Program-made: the position numbers and the translations under genes
NCBI GenBank assembly: GCA_030272155.1
Contig: CP126193.1
Span: 124,001 to 188,000 of the forward strand
Source: Tetradesmus obliquus
Taxonomy: Eukaryota; Chlorophyta; Chlorophyceae; Sphaeropleales; Scenedesmaceae
Length of the DNA stretch: 64,000 nucleotides
Reading direction: 5' to 3'
Part shown: positions 11,713 to 23,657 of the stretch, piece after piece
Position numbering within the stretch: position 1 is the first letter of the stretch
Layout: the number at the start of each line of letters is the position of its first letter
Notes under the pieces: model-generated
Database searches by the model: none
Told to the model about the DNA's origin: nothing
Seen by the model: the letters and a program-made list of their open reading frames with translations, nothing else

Positions 11713-12999
11713 AGGTATGCACGCGTGTGTGTGCGTGGGCCGGCTGCAGGAGGCAGAGGCGCTGCTGGAGCACCTGCGGAGCGTGGCAGGCGCAGCCAGC
11801 CGGCCCGTGGTCAGCGGCCACAACCTGCTCATGAAAGCAGCAGCAGCAGCGGGCAACTGCGACGCCGCGCGCAAGCAGTTTGCGGGCATGAAGGCGCGCG
11901 GTCTGGCGCCTGATGCAGTCAGCTACAACACGCTGCTGGCTGCGTTCGTGGCTGCTGGGGAGTTGCTGCGGGCGCGTGCCGTGCTGGACAAGATGGCGCG
12001 GGAGGGCGTGGCGCCTGATGTGTGGAGCTACACGGGGCTGCTGCTGGGGCTGGGGCGGGCGGGGCAGCTGCAGGAGGCGCAAGGGGTGCTGGGTGACATG
12101 ACTGGCGCGGGGCTGCGGCCCACTGAGGTGCGCGGGGTGTGCTGCCGTGGCAGTTTCTGAGCGAGTGAGGTTGTGCAGTCGCAGCTGGGTGGGTGAATGG
12201 GTGGGGCGGGATGCTGCGAGGCAGGGGACTGAAACTGAGTGCTGCAACTGAAGCTGTTGTGTGCATGGCACGTTGTGGGGTTGGCCTTGCCCAGCTGCTG
12301 TGCAGCGCGTGCATGCTGTTTGTGCGCTGCTGCGCGTACGTGTGCTGAAACAATCATGCCCTGCCCTGCCTGGGTTGCTGCAGGCGACGTACGTGGCGCT
12401 CGTGGGCGCCTACGTAGCTGCAGGAGAGCTGCCAGGCGCACACGCTGTAGTGCAGCATCTGCTGGACCGAAGGCAGGCGCAGCGGCTGGAGCAGCAGCAG
12501 CAGAAGGATGGCTTGCAGCAGGCTGGCATCCCACAGCAAGAGCAGCAGCAGCAGAAGCAGCAGCAAAAGCAGCAGCAAAGACAGAATATACAGCAGCAAC
12601 AGCAGCCGAAACAAATGCAGCAGCAGCAGCAGCAGCAGCAGCAAAGACAGCAGATACAGCAGACAGTGCAGCCGGTGCACAGTAGACAGAGCTCTCGTGA
12701 GCAGCAGCACATAGGTGCTGCTGATGCTGCTGCGGAAGGCGGCAGGCGTGCAGCTGAGGCACAGCGCCCGCCCAGCAGGCGCGTGTTGCGGCAGCTGTTC
12801 AACATGCTCATCAAGGGGCACCTGCAGGCGTCAGCACGCGCTGCTGATGCTGCTGCTGGCGATGATCTTAGCATTGCAGCTGACCAATTTGGTGGCAGCC
12901 TTGGCGACTGGCGCGCCGAAGCCTACCAACAACAACAGCAGCAGCAGCAGCAGCAGCAAGCGGCGATGATTACAACAGCCGTACGGCAAGTAGCAGGTG

Positions 13000-13031
<32 letters not shown>

Positions 13032-13876
13032 GGGGCACCATTAGGGCAGCGGCCGCTCTCTGCAGCAGATGAAGCAGCAGCAGCTGAATTTGCAGCGGTA
13101 GAAAGCGATGAAGTAGCCGCTCCCGCTGCAATTGCGGCAGACTTCCGCGCGCTAGGCTACCAGGCGTCTGCTGCAGTGGCAGCAGCGGCAGCGGGCTGCC
13201 AGGTGTGTGGCTACCAGGCTGCGCTGGCTGTGCTTGAGGACATGGCTGCTGCTGGCGTGGCGCCTGGGGTGGACACATACACGCTGTTCATCAACCACAT
13301 GTTGCAGGTGAGGGGCAGGGGGTCGCATGCTGACATTGAGATTGCATTTGGCATGCTAACATGTTGGCGAAGTTGGCCGTAGACGGCATGTGGCGGAGTC
13401 CTTTTCTGTGTGTGCTGCATGCTGTGTGTGGCTCCAGTGCTTGGGTCAGCGGAAGCAGCAGCGCTTGTGCAGTGGCATCAAGGTGGTTTGATGGTCTCTG
13501 CTATCGCCAGTGTTATCCAGGCGTGTGTGTAGTGGGCGTTGATCATCATCATCAGCACAAACATTGAAGTGTCCTGCCACTCTGCCCTCTGTCTGCTGCT
13601 GCATCAGGTGGGCGACCCTGGCGGGCTGCAGCAGCTGCTGGACTCGCTGGCCACGGCAGGCCTGGCGCCCGACCAGGTGCTGCTCACCAGCCTGCTCAAG
13701 GCAGCAGGCCAGGCGGGCAACCATGCGGCAGCCCTGGAGCTGTTTGACGCGCTCATAGCAGCGTGCATGCCAGCAGCCAGCAGCAGCAGCAGCGGCGGCG
13801 GTGGCGGCAGCAGCGCAAACAGCAGTAGTGCTGAAAGTCCGCCAGGCACGGCAGCTGCCCCACTAGAACAGCTGGG

Positions 13877-13915
<39 letters not shown>

Positions 13916-14786
13916 ACAGCATGCGGTCAATGGCACTGTCCCTGCTGCTGAGTTGGGCTTTGGCAACGCAGCTGCCACCAAGAGCAGCAGCAGCAGCAGC
14001 AGAACCTCTGCTGCAGGTAGTAGTCAGGCAGGCAACATCACTAGTAGCACTAGCACGACAAGAGTAGCAGGCACAGCAGCAGCTGGGCCGGCAGGCGTTG
14101 GCGATGCAGGCAAGCAGCAGCAACCCCAGCAGCAGCAGCACCCGCCGGTGTATCCACTGACAGCAGCCAGCGGGCCAGACGCTGTCGCCTGGAATGCGCT
14201 GACAGCTGTGCTGGTGCAGACTGACCGCCTGAGTGATGCAGCAGCAGCAGTAGAGCGTGGCGTGCAAGCAGCAGCCGCAGCAGGGCAGCTGACGCCGCCT
14301 ATTGAGGGCTTTGCAGCACTCATCCGCGGCTACCGCAACGCAGGCATCAAGGCACGGGCAGTCGCGGCGCTGCGCCGCTTCCTCAGCCTGGGCGGGCGCC
14401 CCGGGCGCGTCATGTGCAATGACGTTATAACGTTATGTTTGCGAGATGACGACCTGCGGACTGCCCGGCAGGTGGTGCGGGCCATGGAGCTGACCGGCTG
14501 CCTGAGCGAGGCTGATCTAGCCGGCTACCATGGCTGGTTCACGCGCTGGGAGCAGCGTGCAGCAGCAGCAGCAAATGGGGCCGGCGCAGCTGCTGCTGGC
14601 ATGGGTGGGGTGTCTGGTGTGCCCGGCAGCAGCAGCGGCAGCAGCAGCGGGAGCCCCGTGCAGGCTGCTGCCGTGGAGCGGCTCAAGTGGTGGCTGGGCC
14701 TGCCTAACAGCTACTATGTTGACAGCAACGGCGCGGGCAGTGGCAGCGTAGGTAGCAGAGCAGGCGGCGGGCCGTGGCAGCAGTGA
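10251..14786 (+). CDS. Pentatricopeptide repeat (PPR) protein, probably organellar
   Basis: Six exons: 10251-10524, 10753-10868, 11155-11359, 11715-12127, 12384-13307 and 13608-14786, giving 1036 aa. PPR units are clear in exon 4 (KQFAGMKARGLAPDAVSYNTLLAAFVAAGEL, shown here only as its hallmark ends: KARGLAPD, then SYNTLLAAF) and the next unit (MAREGVAPDVWSYTGLL), with further units in exon 5 (MAAAGVAPGVDTYTLFI) and exon 6 (LATAGLAPDQVLLTSLL, AVAWNALTAVLV). PPR proteins bind organellar transcripts and act in stability, cleavage or translation. The Ser/Arg-rich start fits a transit peptide. Long poly-Gln, poly-Ala and poly-Ser linkers (about 375-600 and 700-820) separate the repeats and are written by CAG runs in different phases. 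I cannot assign it to a named factor such as MRL1. The exon 4 acceptor lies inside a CTG run. Confidence 0.85.
11673..11714 (+). repeat. (CTG)n at the PPR exon 4 acceptor
   Basis: About 13 CTG units end in CTGCAG|GT, forming the 3' splice site of exon 4. Confidence 0.9.
13874..13919 (+). repeat. (CAG)n coding poly-Gln in the PPR protein
   Basis: In-frame CAG run encoding about 12 Gln in the linker of exon 6; further CAG/GCA/AGC runs nearby encode Gln, Ala or Ser according to phase. Confidence 0.9.
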
Positions 14787-15845
14787 GGAAGAAATAGGCG
14801 CTACTCCTGGGAGATGGGCCCTGCCACATCAGCATGTGGAGGCTGCTGCAGGCGCGTGGCGTACAGCTGGCAGCGGGACAGTTTGGAGCAGGCACGTTGG
14901 CGTGAAGCTGGTGCGGCAGCCGTGTGCGGCCCTACAGCAGCAACACGACTGCTGGGGGAGCATTAGCTGTGTAGGGTAGCGTATGCGAGTGGGATCTGCA
15001 GGCATATGTGAGGGGAAATGCAGCATGCGCTTGGGGCCACATGTAGGCTGCGCGTGGTGTCTCTGCTACATCTGGCATCATGATGGAGTGTGCATGCAGC
15101 AGTCGTGCTTGTGCCGTGTTGCCGGCCGGTGCAGTATGGGCCATATTATATGGCTGGTGGACGTGGCTCTGTTGTTGCAGCAGTGGGCACTGCAAATGTG
15201 ATGCCTGCCTTCATGAGGCCGTCTGTTGCACCAGCAGCAGCAGCAACAGCAGCCGGGTTGACGTACCACTTCTGCCAGAACAGGTTTTGCGGCTGTCAGG
15301 GACGTTCGAATGGTATGACATGACTCTGACTTGGCTTGCCAGTTCGTTGCAGCTGGTATGAACAGCAAGTATCAGATGATGTTGACTACTACTCATTCGT
15401 GGCTTCATAGAATGAGCCTAGGTGTTTTGATGATGCGGCAATAAACCTGCCTGGTAATGGCAATGCTGTGAATTCATGGTGAAGTTCACCTGCCTGGCAA
15501 AGCTGCGCCACCGTTGCGATGGGAAGTTTGAATTCAGCTTGTTTTATGTTAAGGTGAAGCCCATTAAAAATTGATGCAAGTAAGGCGGCTACTCGGGGCA
15601 CTGCCGGTGAAAAGTGTGAACACAGTGATTTGCACATAACATCAATGAAACAAAACCATGCAGCCACATCGACCGCCTTCGCGACCGGAGACGCTTTCGT
15701 TATGTTCGAACAGTGCAATAGGCCCAAAGTGCAAGCAGGCACCGTGACTGTGGCACATGCAGCAGCATGGCCAAGGACGATGAACAGCGAAAAAACGGGG
15801 CACGATCTACTGCAGCATGACACAGTGATTACAGCGACTGTGGTT
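14787..15845 (+). other. PPR 3' region and upstream region of the nucleoside transporter
   Basis: No recognisable gene. I saw no TGTAA in this stretch; an AATAAA is present near 15440. The frame upstream of the transporter start is open from 15630, so translation could begin further upstream than the ATG I chose. Confidence 0.45.
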
Positions 15846-17110
15846 ATGGCTGGAGTTGCAGGTGAGTGAGCTGGACTGCTTCCTGGTGAACTGCACAGCT
15901 CGATCAGTGCTGACAGCAAAGCAAGCGTTGCAGTCCACGACGAGCACCATGGTCCACCACGCTTTCAGGTAAACATGGTCTGCACTCACTGCAACATCTG
16001 TTGCGAGCACTTGCTTCCAGCAACAGTGTCCACAGCTGACAGCAGCAGACAGCAGCAGGCAGTGGCATCACAGTGTGCAGTTGCTCAACTGACGTGCCTT
16101 GACCGCTTACCAGCGGCGTCAGCAAGCACGGCTTACGAGCTACAGCAACTTACAAGGCATATTTCGCCAGCTTGAACACGTTTACGAATACAATCACTCA
16201 CCAACCCACCCCTCTGCCTCCTTGCATGTTTACCTGCACCTGTGACGTGGCGCTGTACATGTGCTGCGCCCCACCCCGCAGCATGAGCACCTCCCGCGGC
16301 TGTGCTACTTCCTGCTGGGCTGTGGCTTCCTCACAGGCTGGAACGCCCTCCTCACGGCAACAGACTTCTTCAACGCCGCCTTCCCGGTGAGTACTAACAT
16401 GTTACATGAGTGCGAAAGTAGTGCCAACGTAGTGCCCAAGTAGTGCCACAGCAGAGTGGGTTTGTGTCGAGCATGTGTTAGCCATGGTGTTTGGCAATGA
16501 TTGGCGGCAGTGTGCCAGCCTGCAGACTGAACAGGATTGCACCGCACACCACAATAGAGATGGGCACACAGGGCACATGCCTGCCCACCATACTGCCAAC
16601 CACAGTCGCCGCCACAGCTGTGGCCAGCAGTGCTGCACACGTGCTACCAAGTCCCCCCACTTGTATAACGGCAAAGTCACACGGCTCCTGGGCTCCGGGG
16701 AACCAAGGTGAATCTATAACTGCGCAGCCCCTGGTGCTGCCACTGACCATATACACATGCGCGCTGTGTGCAGGGCCGCTCCATTGACCGTGTGTTCACC
16801 ATCGTGTACCTGCCCATCACGCTGAGCCTGGTCGGGCTGGTGAGCCGCTGCCCCGGCTTGCTGGGCGGCAGCCGTAGCCGCATGCTCACCGGCTACAGCA
16901 TGTTCACGCTGTGCAGCGCAGCCATACCAGTGGTGAGTGGAGCGCATGCTGACGGGGGGCGTTACAACAAAGCCTGTTTGTAAATCTGCACAGCACGGCG
17001 ACATCATCGGTGGAGACATTGTCTGCATAACGAGCTCATCAGTTGAGGAGGCTTGCCAGTACTGCCAGAGCTAGGGGGAGCGTGCCATGCAGCTACAGCT
17101 GCCACTGTAA

Positions 17111-17143
<33 letters not shown>

Positions 17144-17314
17144 GCTGCAGATAGACGCGGCGCTCATCAGGGGCCAGCAGCCGCCACCTGAGGCCGCGTA
17201 CGGCCTGGTGCTGCTGGCGGTGGCGCTGGTGGCAGTGGGTGATGGCATCACGCAGGGCACCGTGTACGGGGATGCGGCGCTGCTGCCTGCCGAATACACG
17301 CAGGTGTGGAGAAC

Positions 17315-17358
<44 letters not shown>

Positions 17359-18028
17359 GGCAGCAGCAGCAGCAGCAGCACGCAGGCAGGTTGTGGTTGC
17401 ATTTCATGACATGTGCCTCTGCATATGGTTGTTCTTTACTGCTGAGTGCTTAGACATCTCGAATTGAGCTACAAGCAGCATGACGCATGTCAGGCACCAA
17501 CCATGGCACGCATGACAGCAGGTCATGTTTGCCATATGTGCTCCTTCTGTACTTTTGCTGCGGCTGCCCACCTCCACCAGGCAACCGTGATGGGTGCTGC
17601 TGCTTCTGGTGTCATCATCGGCACCATCCGCATCATCACAAAGGGCAGCCTGCCTCAGACAGCAGCAGGGCTGCGCACCAGCACACAGATCTATTTTGCG
17701 GCATCAGGGGCCATCACAGCCGTATGCATTGCGCTGTATGAGCTGCTGATGCCGCGCCTGGACGTGATCCAGCACTACAGAGGCAAGCTGCAGGGTGAGC
17801 GCCGCAACATTGAACGTATTTTGTATGTTGACGCAGTAGCTTGCTACAAGGGTCGCTGTGTGTATGCCTCGGCACCATGCAGATGAGCTGCTGCTGCTGC
17901 CGACTGCCGGCACAACACACTCGCCGCTCAGCTGCCACTGTGCAGCGCAGCGCTGCTGTGTATGTGTGTTTGTCTCGAGGTGCCTGGTGATTGTACGGCA
18001 TGGCAACACGCATTGGCTGGTCATGTTC

Positions 18029-18060
<32 letters not shown>

Positions 18061-18903
18061 TGCAGCTGAGCGTGATGTGGCGGAGCTTGTGGCCAGGCGG
18101 CTGTCAGAAGCCAGCGGCAGCCCCCTGTCAGCTGACTCCTGCATCAGCATAGCAGTCACTGGGCAGCGCCTGCAGGTGAGCTGCATGCTGTGTAGAGCCA
18201 GGGGCACTTGCCTTCTCGCCGTGTAGGCCGGCTGGCCAGCACGCTTTGCCGCACGTAAACCGTCAACGAGTGGTGAGTACAGTTGTGTACAGATATGTAC
18301 ACATGCAGTATCCATACAGATATGTACACATGCACTATCCATACAGATATGTACACATGCACTATCCATACAGATATGTACACATGCACTATCCATACAG
18401 ATATGTACACATGCACTATCCATACAGATATGTACACATGCACTATCCATACAGATATGTACACATGCACTATCCATACAGATATGTACAGATATGTACA
18501 CATGCACTATCCATACACATTATTTGTGCTGCAGCTCCAGCAGATAGTGAGGCTGCTTCTGTGGTCGCGCACTGTTCACAGGTGATACGGTCCCAGAGTT
18601 CGTCACCTGCCCAGGCACCTGGCAAGCCACATGCCCGGTCTGCTGCTGCATCACCACCAGCAGCAGGCCTGTCAAGCCACTGCCTGCCCAGCCAGCCAAC
18701 CAGCCCTGGCGAGGGCGCGGAGGCAGCTTGCTGCAACGCCACCAGCTACAGTGCAAACGCTGCAGGCGCTGCCGCAGCCACACCATGTTCTGCTGCCCCA
18801 AATTCAGCAGTGCACGCGGCACTGGATGTGCTGGGCCGCAACGCGCCAGAGTCAGGCTTAAAGGCTGCAGTGCTGGCGGCTAATGGTGCTGCTGGCAGCG
18901 TTG

Positions 18904-18934
<31 letters not shown>

Positions 18935-19707
18935 GCAGGAGCTGGGGCCGCTGAGCTGGACTGCTGTAGCGCGGCTCAACTGGCGGCTGTGCGTGGCGGT
19001 GTTTGTGCTGTATGGCTGCACGCTCAGCATCTTCCCGGGCTTCCTGGCAGGTGAGGCCCCGCAGCAGGTGGCTGGGACACTGCTGTTTTCCAGTAAACAT
19101 CTGCAGCTGCCGGCCCGCCTGCAGTTGCAGTGTTGCTGGCTGCAAGCCATGCACACCGCTCAGAGACGTTCTGCTACCTTCAACGCTCGACGCAGTCCAC
19201 TGATGGGTTGGTTATCCTACCAGTGCAGCAACACTCCGTCACAAGAAGCTCTTATGCATCATTTCGACTGACAAACATGCCTGTGGTCCCTGCCTTGTGC
19301 TGCGCTTGCTCGCTGCAACAGAGAACGTGCACTCGTCCCTGCTGGGGTCATGGTACCCCGTGCTGCTCATCTTCACCTTCAACGTCACAGACTTTGTGGG
19401 GCGGTGCACTCCAGACTTTGGTTGGCTGCCGCAGCACACACCCCTGCTGCTGCTGTGCCTAGCGCGGCTGGTGGTGTTGCAGACCCTGTACCCCGTCTTT
19501 GCAGTGAGGGGTGCAGGTGAGGCTGTGTTCTTTGTGCTGACGGCTGTGTTGGGTGCCAGCAATGGGTATCTGACGGCGCTGATCTTTTGCGCCGCGCCGC
19601 GCGGTCTGTCGCCGTGTGCAGCTGAGCTGGCGGGCAACCTGAACGTGTTCTGCGAGCTGGCAGGCTTGACTGTGGGCGCATTCATGGGCTGGCTGTGGAC
19701 GATTTGA
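15846..19707 (+). CDS. Equilibrative nucleoside transporter (ENT, SLC29 family)
   Basis: Nine exons: 15846-15861, 15934-15968, 16282-16386, 16774-16932, 17151-17303, 17581-17794, 18066-18175, 18582-19050 and 19322-19707, giving 548 aa. ENTs are 11-helix facilitators for nucleosides and nucleobases. Helix 1 shows LCYFLLGCGFLTGWNALLTA. Helices 2-6 follow through GDGITQGTVYGD and MGAAASGVIIGTIRI. The long helix 6-7 loop (~215-395) is hydrophilic and repeat-rich. After it come SIFPGFLA and TFNVTDFVGR, with the family's Asp444 and Arg448, and the ASNGYLTAL signature near the end. The short start MAGVAV followed by HDEHHGPPRFQ was chosen because a 72-nt intron then joins in frame; upstream in-frame ATGs exist. 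Intron 7 contains a 27-bp minisatellite. Target membrane is not predictable here. Confidence 0.9.
17317..17378 (+). repeat. (CAG)n in ENT intron 5
   Basis: About 18 CAG units with one TGG interruption, starting 14 bases after the exon 5 donor. Confidence 0.9.
18283..18525 (+). repeat. 27-bp minisatellite in ENT intron 7
   Basis: About eight copies of a 27-bp unit (GATATGTACACATGCACTAT plus CCATACA). The period is a multiple of three, so both strands read as open repeats; this explains the apparent ORFs here, which I do not regard as genes. The last copy has a 10-bp partial duplication (GATATGTACA twice). Confidence 0.95.
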
Positions 19708-20646
19708 ACTGAATGTAATGTGATGTATGAATTGTAACGACTAATGGTACCACCATCAATTGAATCTGACCTTGATATAGTTGTGGAGTGAGGATGCCCA
19801 GCAGGCAGCGCGTGCCATCCGGGATGCACCACTGGTGCTATTGTAAACAAGCAAGTGGTTGTCAGCGACCCAGGCAGCGGTACGTAAGGGAGCCTTAGAC
19901 GAACGTGAAGTCCTTAACAAGGATGACTAGTTTCGGCTTTTGACAGCCTCATCAGACCCCTGGTGGCGGTGACACCGCCGCAGCGCGTCCCTCGCGCACA
20001 TGTGCTGTACAGCGAGGCCGCCTCTCCGCTGCGCCCGCTCCCTCCGAAGTACACCTTGTCCAAGAAGTATGCTGATTGAACAAGCCCTCCAAAGTGCACG
20101 TCGTGGCAGTAGTGTTTGGTTTACAGTCCTCATCTGCTGCTGCTAGACCATGCAGCCTAAACGACAAGTGCTCAGCAGGCTGCTGTTGCAGCACAGCATC
20201 GATCTATGCTCTAGAGGAAAGTCCAAAAGACACCATGAAGTGACTGTGAAACTGCACCACTAGAAAGAAATGAAGCCTACTTCAAGGCAAAGTTTGCACG
20301 CCTCCTGGCCACAAGCATGGCGCTGCTGACACCTGCCAGCACCCCGGCAGCTGCACAGCGCTGCGCCACCCGCCTAGTGCACCATGTGTGCTGCCCAACC
20401 CTTCACCGCAATGTTGATGCTACAATGAGGGCACAATCCAGTGCGCTGCAGCCATGTGTGCCGCCCAGCCCTCGACCACATTGCCGCTGCCACACCAAGG
20501 CAGCAGACTAGTGCGCGCCGTGTGCCACCAAGCCCTTGAACACACTGCTGATACTACACAAAGGGAGCAACACCATGCGCTGTATGCATGCGAGTGCATA
20601 TGTGCAACCAAGCCCTTGACCATGGTGCAACACCAAAGGCAGCAGT
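19708..20646. other. Convergent 3' regions of ENT (+) and DHAR (-), with diverged repeats
   Basis: TGTAA motifs at 19714 and 19733 lie just after the ENT stop. A reverse-strand TGTAA at 20125-20121 is about 525 bases beyond the DHAR stop. From about 20330 to the DHAR end lie diverged tandem units described separately. No gene is visible. Confidence 0.55.
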
Positions 20647-20690
20647 CTAGTGTGCGCCGTGTGCCGCCCAGCCCCGCACCACGGCCTCCT
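20330..20690. repeat. Diverged tandem repeat that includes the DHAR C-terminal codons
   Basis: Five related units, spaced about 61-78 bp, share a core resembling GTGTGCCGCCCAGCCC followed by a CACCA/GACCAC-like block (near 20388, 20457, 20524, 20604 and 20662). The right-most copy lies inside the last DHAR exon and encodes its final residues. Confidence 0.7.
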
Positions 20691-20821
20691 TGCCGTAGTC
20701 TGTGGCCTTCCATGCCGGCTGCTCCTTCATCAGCGCCGTGTACTTGGCCATGGCAGGGAACTTGGAGGGGTCCAGCTCAAGGCCCTTGAAGTGGCCTGCA
20801 GCAGCAGCAGCAGACGCAGAC

Positions 20822-20862
<41 letters not shown>

Positions 20863-23114
20863 GGTGAATTGCAGGGGAGATGCGGCGCTGAGCATGCTGT
20901 AGTCAGGCGAGCCACAGAATAAATCATGCTGTGCTGCCTGCCTGGGAAAATAGGTGCCGCACCGCGCGGCCCCGCATTTGCATGCCGCAGCAGACCGCTG
21001 GCTGAGCGGTGCATTCATGCACGGGTTGCCAGATACAGCAAGTGCAGTTCGGTGCGTTACGTGAGGTGCGGGTGTGGTGGTCTAGTGCCCTCTAAACGAG
21101 CAGCGCTGCCTGAAGTGCTGTGGACGGCCAGCAGATGGAGCCGCTGGCTGTGCTGCACATTGCCGCCAACAGCAGACACATCTGCCGCGTGCTGCATCAC
21201 AACTCACCCAGCGCAGTGAGCGCGTGATACATCTTGGGCGCCATGGATGCATCAGTTGCGTCCAGCTTGTCGCCGCCGAAGAAGGGCCCGTGTGCGGCCA
21301 GGTAGGCCTCCACCTTGGCCAGCTCGCCCAGGAAGGCAGCCTTCTTGTCAGCAGCCTCCTCAGCGCTGGCCATCAGCAGGCCCCTGCATGGGCGCAGGCG
21401 CAACAGGAGGTGCGGGTTGCAGGCAGGGGTGCAGTTGGGGCGCGGGGCAGGGTGCAGCATGAATGCAGCGCTGACGCATCACCTTGGCATGGGTCATGCC
21501 ATGGCCAGCCCGCGCAGTGAGCAGTTTGGGACATGCAGCTACACAATTGCTTGGTTGTGCCTACCAGTGAGCCATACGAGGCAGAACAGCAGCAGCAGAT
21601 CACAAGCTGTGCGCTATACTCGCTGCCTGCTGCTGCCACAATCTACTGCGCCCTCACTTGAAGGCGCCGAAGAAGCCGCCCGTCACGTCAGCCGGCACGC
21701 TGCTGGCCATGCTGGGCTGCGGGTGCTGCTGCTCCAGCCACTCCACGATCTTGTCGCTGTCGGGCAGCCAGAAGTCGCCGTCGTTGATGACGGGCACCTT
21801 GCCGCCAGACTTCTCCTGCAGCCTGCCGTGTGACAGAGTGTGCAGGGTGTGGTTGTGGCAGGGTGTGGGTGTGTGCAAGCGAGCGAGAGGCGCTACAGGC
21901 GCAGCAGCATGCTGTACATGTGCAGGATCAGCCGGTTAACGTGGCAGGCTAGCCAGGGCATTGATGCCTGGCACAGCGTCAGGCCTCACAACTGCGTGCT
22001 GTGGTCAAGCATGAGCTAGCCTGCGGCAGCTGCTAATGCATCTGCTGTGTGCTGGCAAGCTGGCAATGACAGCGTGAGATTTGTCTGGCAGCTGCGTTTA
22101 GCACAGCACCAGCAACACCTGGCTGCAGGCCCGCAAAGCTCCTAAACCATGACGCGTACACAGTACACAGACGGTGATGTGCATGACAAAGAAGCTGTGT
22201 GGCATCAAGTGGCCGCACCCGGCTGGCTGGCTCACCAAGCTGGCTTGTTGGCAAAGTCAATGTACTCCGTCTCATACGGCACATTCTGCACACAACATAC
22301 AACACACAGAAGCACATGTCAGGGAGTGGAGTGCAATATTCTCAGTACAAGCAGCATAAAGTGGTTGCCGGACATGCTGTTTGGCTGTGATCTATCACCA
22401 ACGTCTCTTGCGCTCTGCCTAAAAGTTGGCACAATGCTCGTGGCTGCAGTAAACTCAGGCCTGCGGTTCAAGCGGTCATCCTTGCAATCACCACCCACCA
22501 AGGTCACAGAATGCTGCTGTTGATTGCGGTCTGCTGCTGCTGTGCACATGCATTGCAGGTGCTGAAGGTTCACATGTGCACACCTTGGCCTCCAGAGTAA
22601 GCAGCACGCGATGGCAGAAGGGGCAGTCCAGCAGGGTGTTGGTGGCAGGATCGCCTGTGCGCAAGGATATGCAACAGCAAAACAGTTCAGTAACAGTCCA
22701 AACACCTGACAGGCCTCCAGAAGAACAACGCTCCTCCAAATGCAGCAAGACTGAGGTGCAGTACAAGTACAGTAGCGAGGTCAAACCTGCTGCTGTTCTG
22801 TGCACGCCTGCAGTGGCGCTGATGTGCAGCAGGCTTTCAACCATTTGCCTCTGAAACCAGTCTGATTTTGGCTCAAGTTGAGTGTGTGTGCACGCAGCTG
22901 GTAGAGTGGCCTTGCCCAAGCATGATCCAAGGCTAGGAGGGCCCAGGAGCTGCCACGCCTGGCCAAACCTACCCTTCACGTACACCTTCAGGCTGGCCAT
23001 TGCACGCACTGCTGCGCGAGAAGCAGGACGCGGAATCGTTACACGCCTTGGTGCAAGACGTTGAGAGGAGAACGCAGCGGCTGGCCTGCTCGTCCTGGAC
23101 TGGACACAACTCAT
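20647..23114 (-). CDS. DHAR: Dehydroascorbate reductase (DHAR-class glutathione transferase), plastid-type
   Basis: DHAR regenerates ascorbate from dehydroascorbate with glutathione. Six exons: 23114-22973, 22654-22584, 22285-22236, 21822-21658, 21383-21208 and 20795-20647, giving 250 aa. The N-terminus (MSCVQSRTSRPAAAF, then RAAVRAMA) reads as a plastid transit peptide. The thioredoxin-like domain follows with SLKVYVK, DCPFCHRVLLTLE (nucleophile Cys58), VPYETEYIDFANKPAW, GKVPVIND and the DHAR signature LPDSDKIVEWLE. The helical domain has AHGPFFGGDKLDATDASMAPKMYHAL and LGHFKG. All junctions are GT-AG and phase-consistent. The last ten residues (VRGWAAHGAH) come from a tandem repeat that continues downstream, so the C-terminus has probably been extended. 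It is divergent from the kinase gene. Confidence 0.93.
20801..20862. repeat. CAG run at the DHAR exon 6 acceptor
   Basis: CAG/GACGCA units on the + strand are CTG on the sense strand and lead into CTGCAG| at 20796. Confidence 0.9.
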
Positions 23115-23657
23115 AGCTGCAGAGTGCGATGGATGCCGAGGCTTCTGATCATACAACGTCAGCAAACCACGTGTAGCCAGAAAACGTTTGACTGTACCCA
23201 AACTGTTCTGATCGAATGCAGGCGTTGGGCGGGTAACTGCTACAAGTATGTCAGTTCACTACATATTGCAGGCTGCTGTCTTAACTGCAGCTTCTCTACC
23301 CGGAATGTTTAAATTGATTGTCTTGATTCAGAAGCGAAATTATTAATATTGACCCTTGTCTCCAGCACCCTCTTCCGGCGTAATCACCAGGCCACGACCA
23401 CGTTCGTTCCTCCACGCTTATAAAACTGCCTTTGCGCGTTAATCACCTGGTTACTTATTTCACGAAAGGCAGACGTGCTCGTGCCTGCAGCACTAGGCAC
23501 GATCCGTCAGGTCCAGATGCCTTGCTGGCACCTACAGACAGGAGTGCAGCCCATGTTGCTCAGCAGCAAACACTGAGGCGCAAATGAATCGGGGTTTGAG
23601 AGGCACATCAGTAGGACAGGGCAGTTGTAGGAGCCAGAGCCACTGCAGTTGGTCAGC
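23115..23657. promoter_or_regulatory. Divergent upstream region, DHAR (-) / kinase (+), with TATA-like box
   Basis: 543 bases separate the two start codons. A TTATAAAA box lies at 23418-23425, about 230 bases before the kinase ATG. Two near-identical motifs flank it: TAATCACCAGG near 23381 and TAATCACCTGG near 23441. Their spacing suggests regulatory sites but no factor can be named. No ORF of interest. Confidence 0.4.

Noticed and set aside
11122-12271. Long minus-strand ORFs opposite PPR exons 3-5
   Set aside because: They are shadows of PPR coding exons and CTG runs (Ala/Ser/Gln homopolymers); no family similarity.
18156-18585. Open frames on both strands through the 27-bp minisatellite
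   Set aside because: The period is a multiple of three, so any stop-free unit yields an ORF; the region is an ENT intron.
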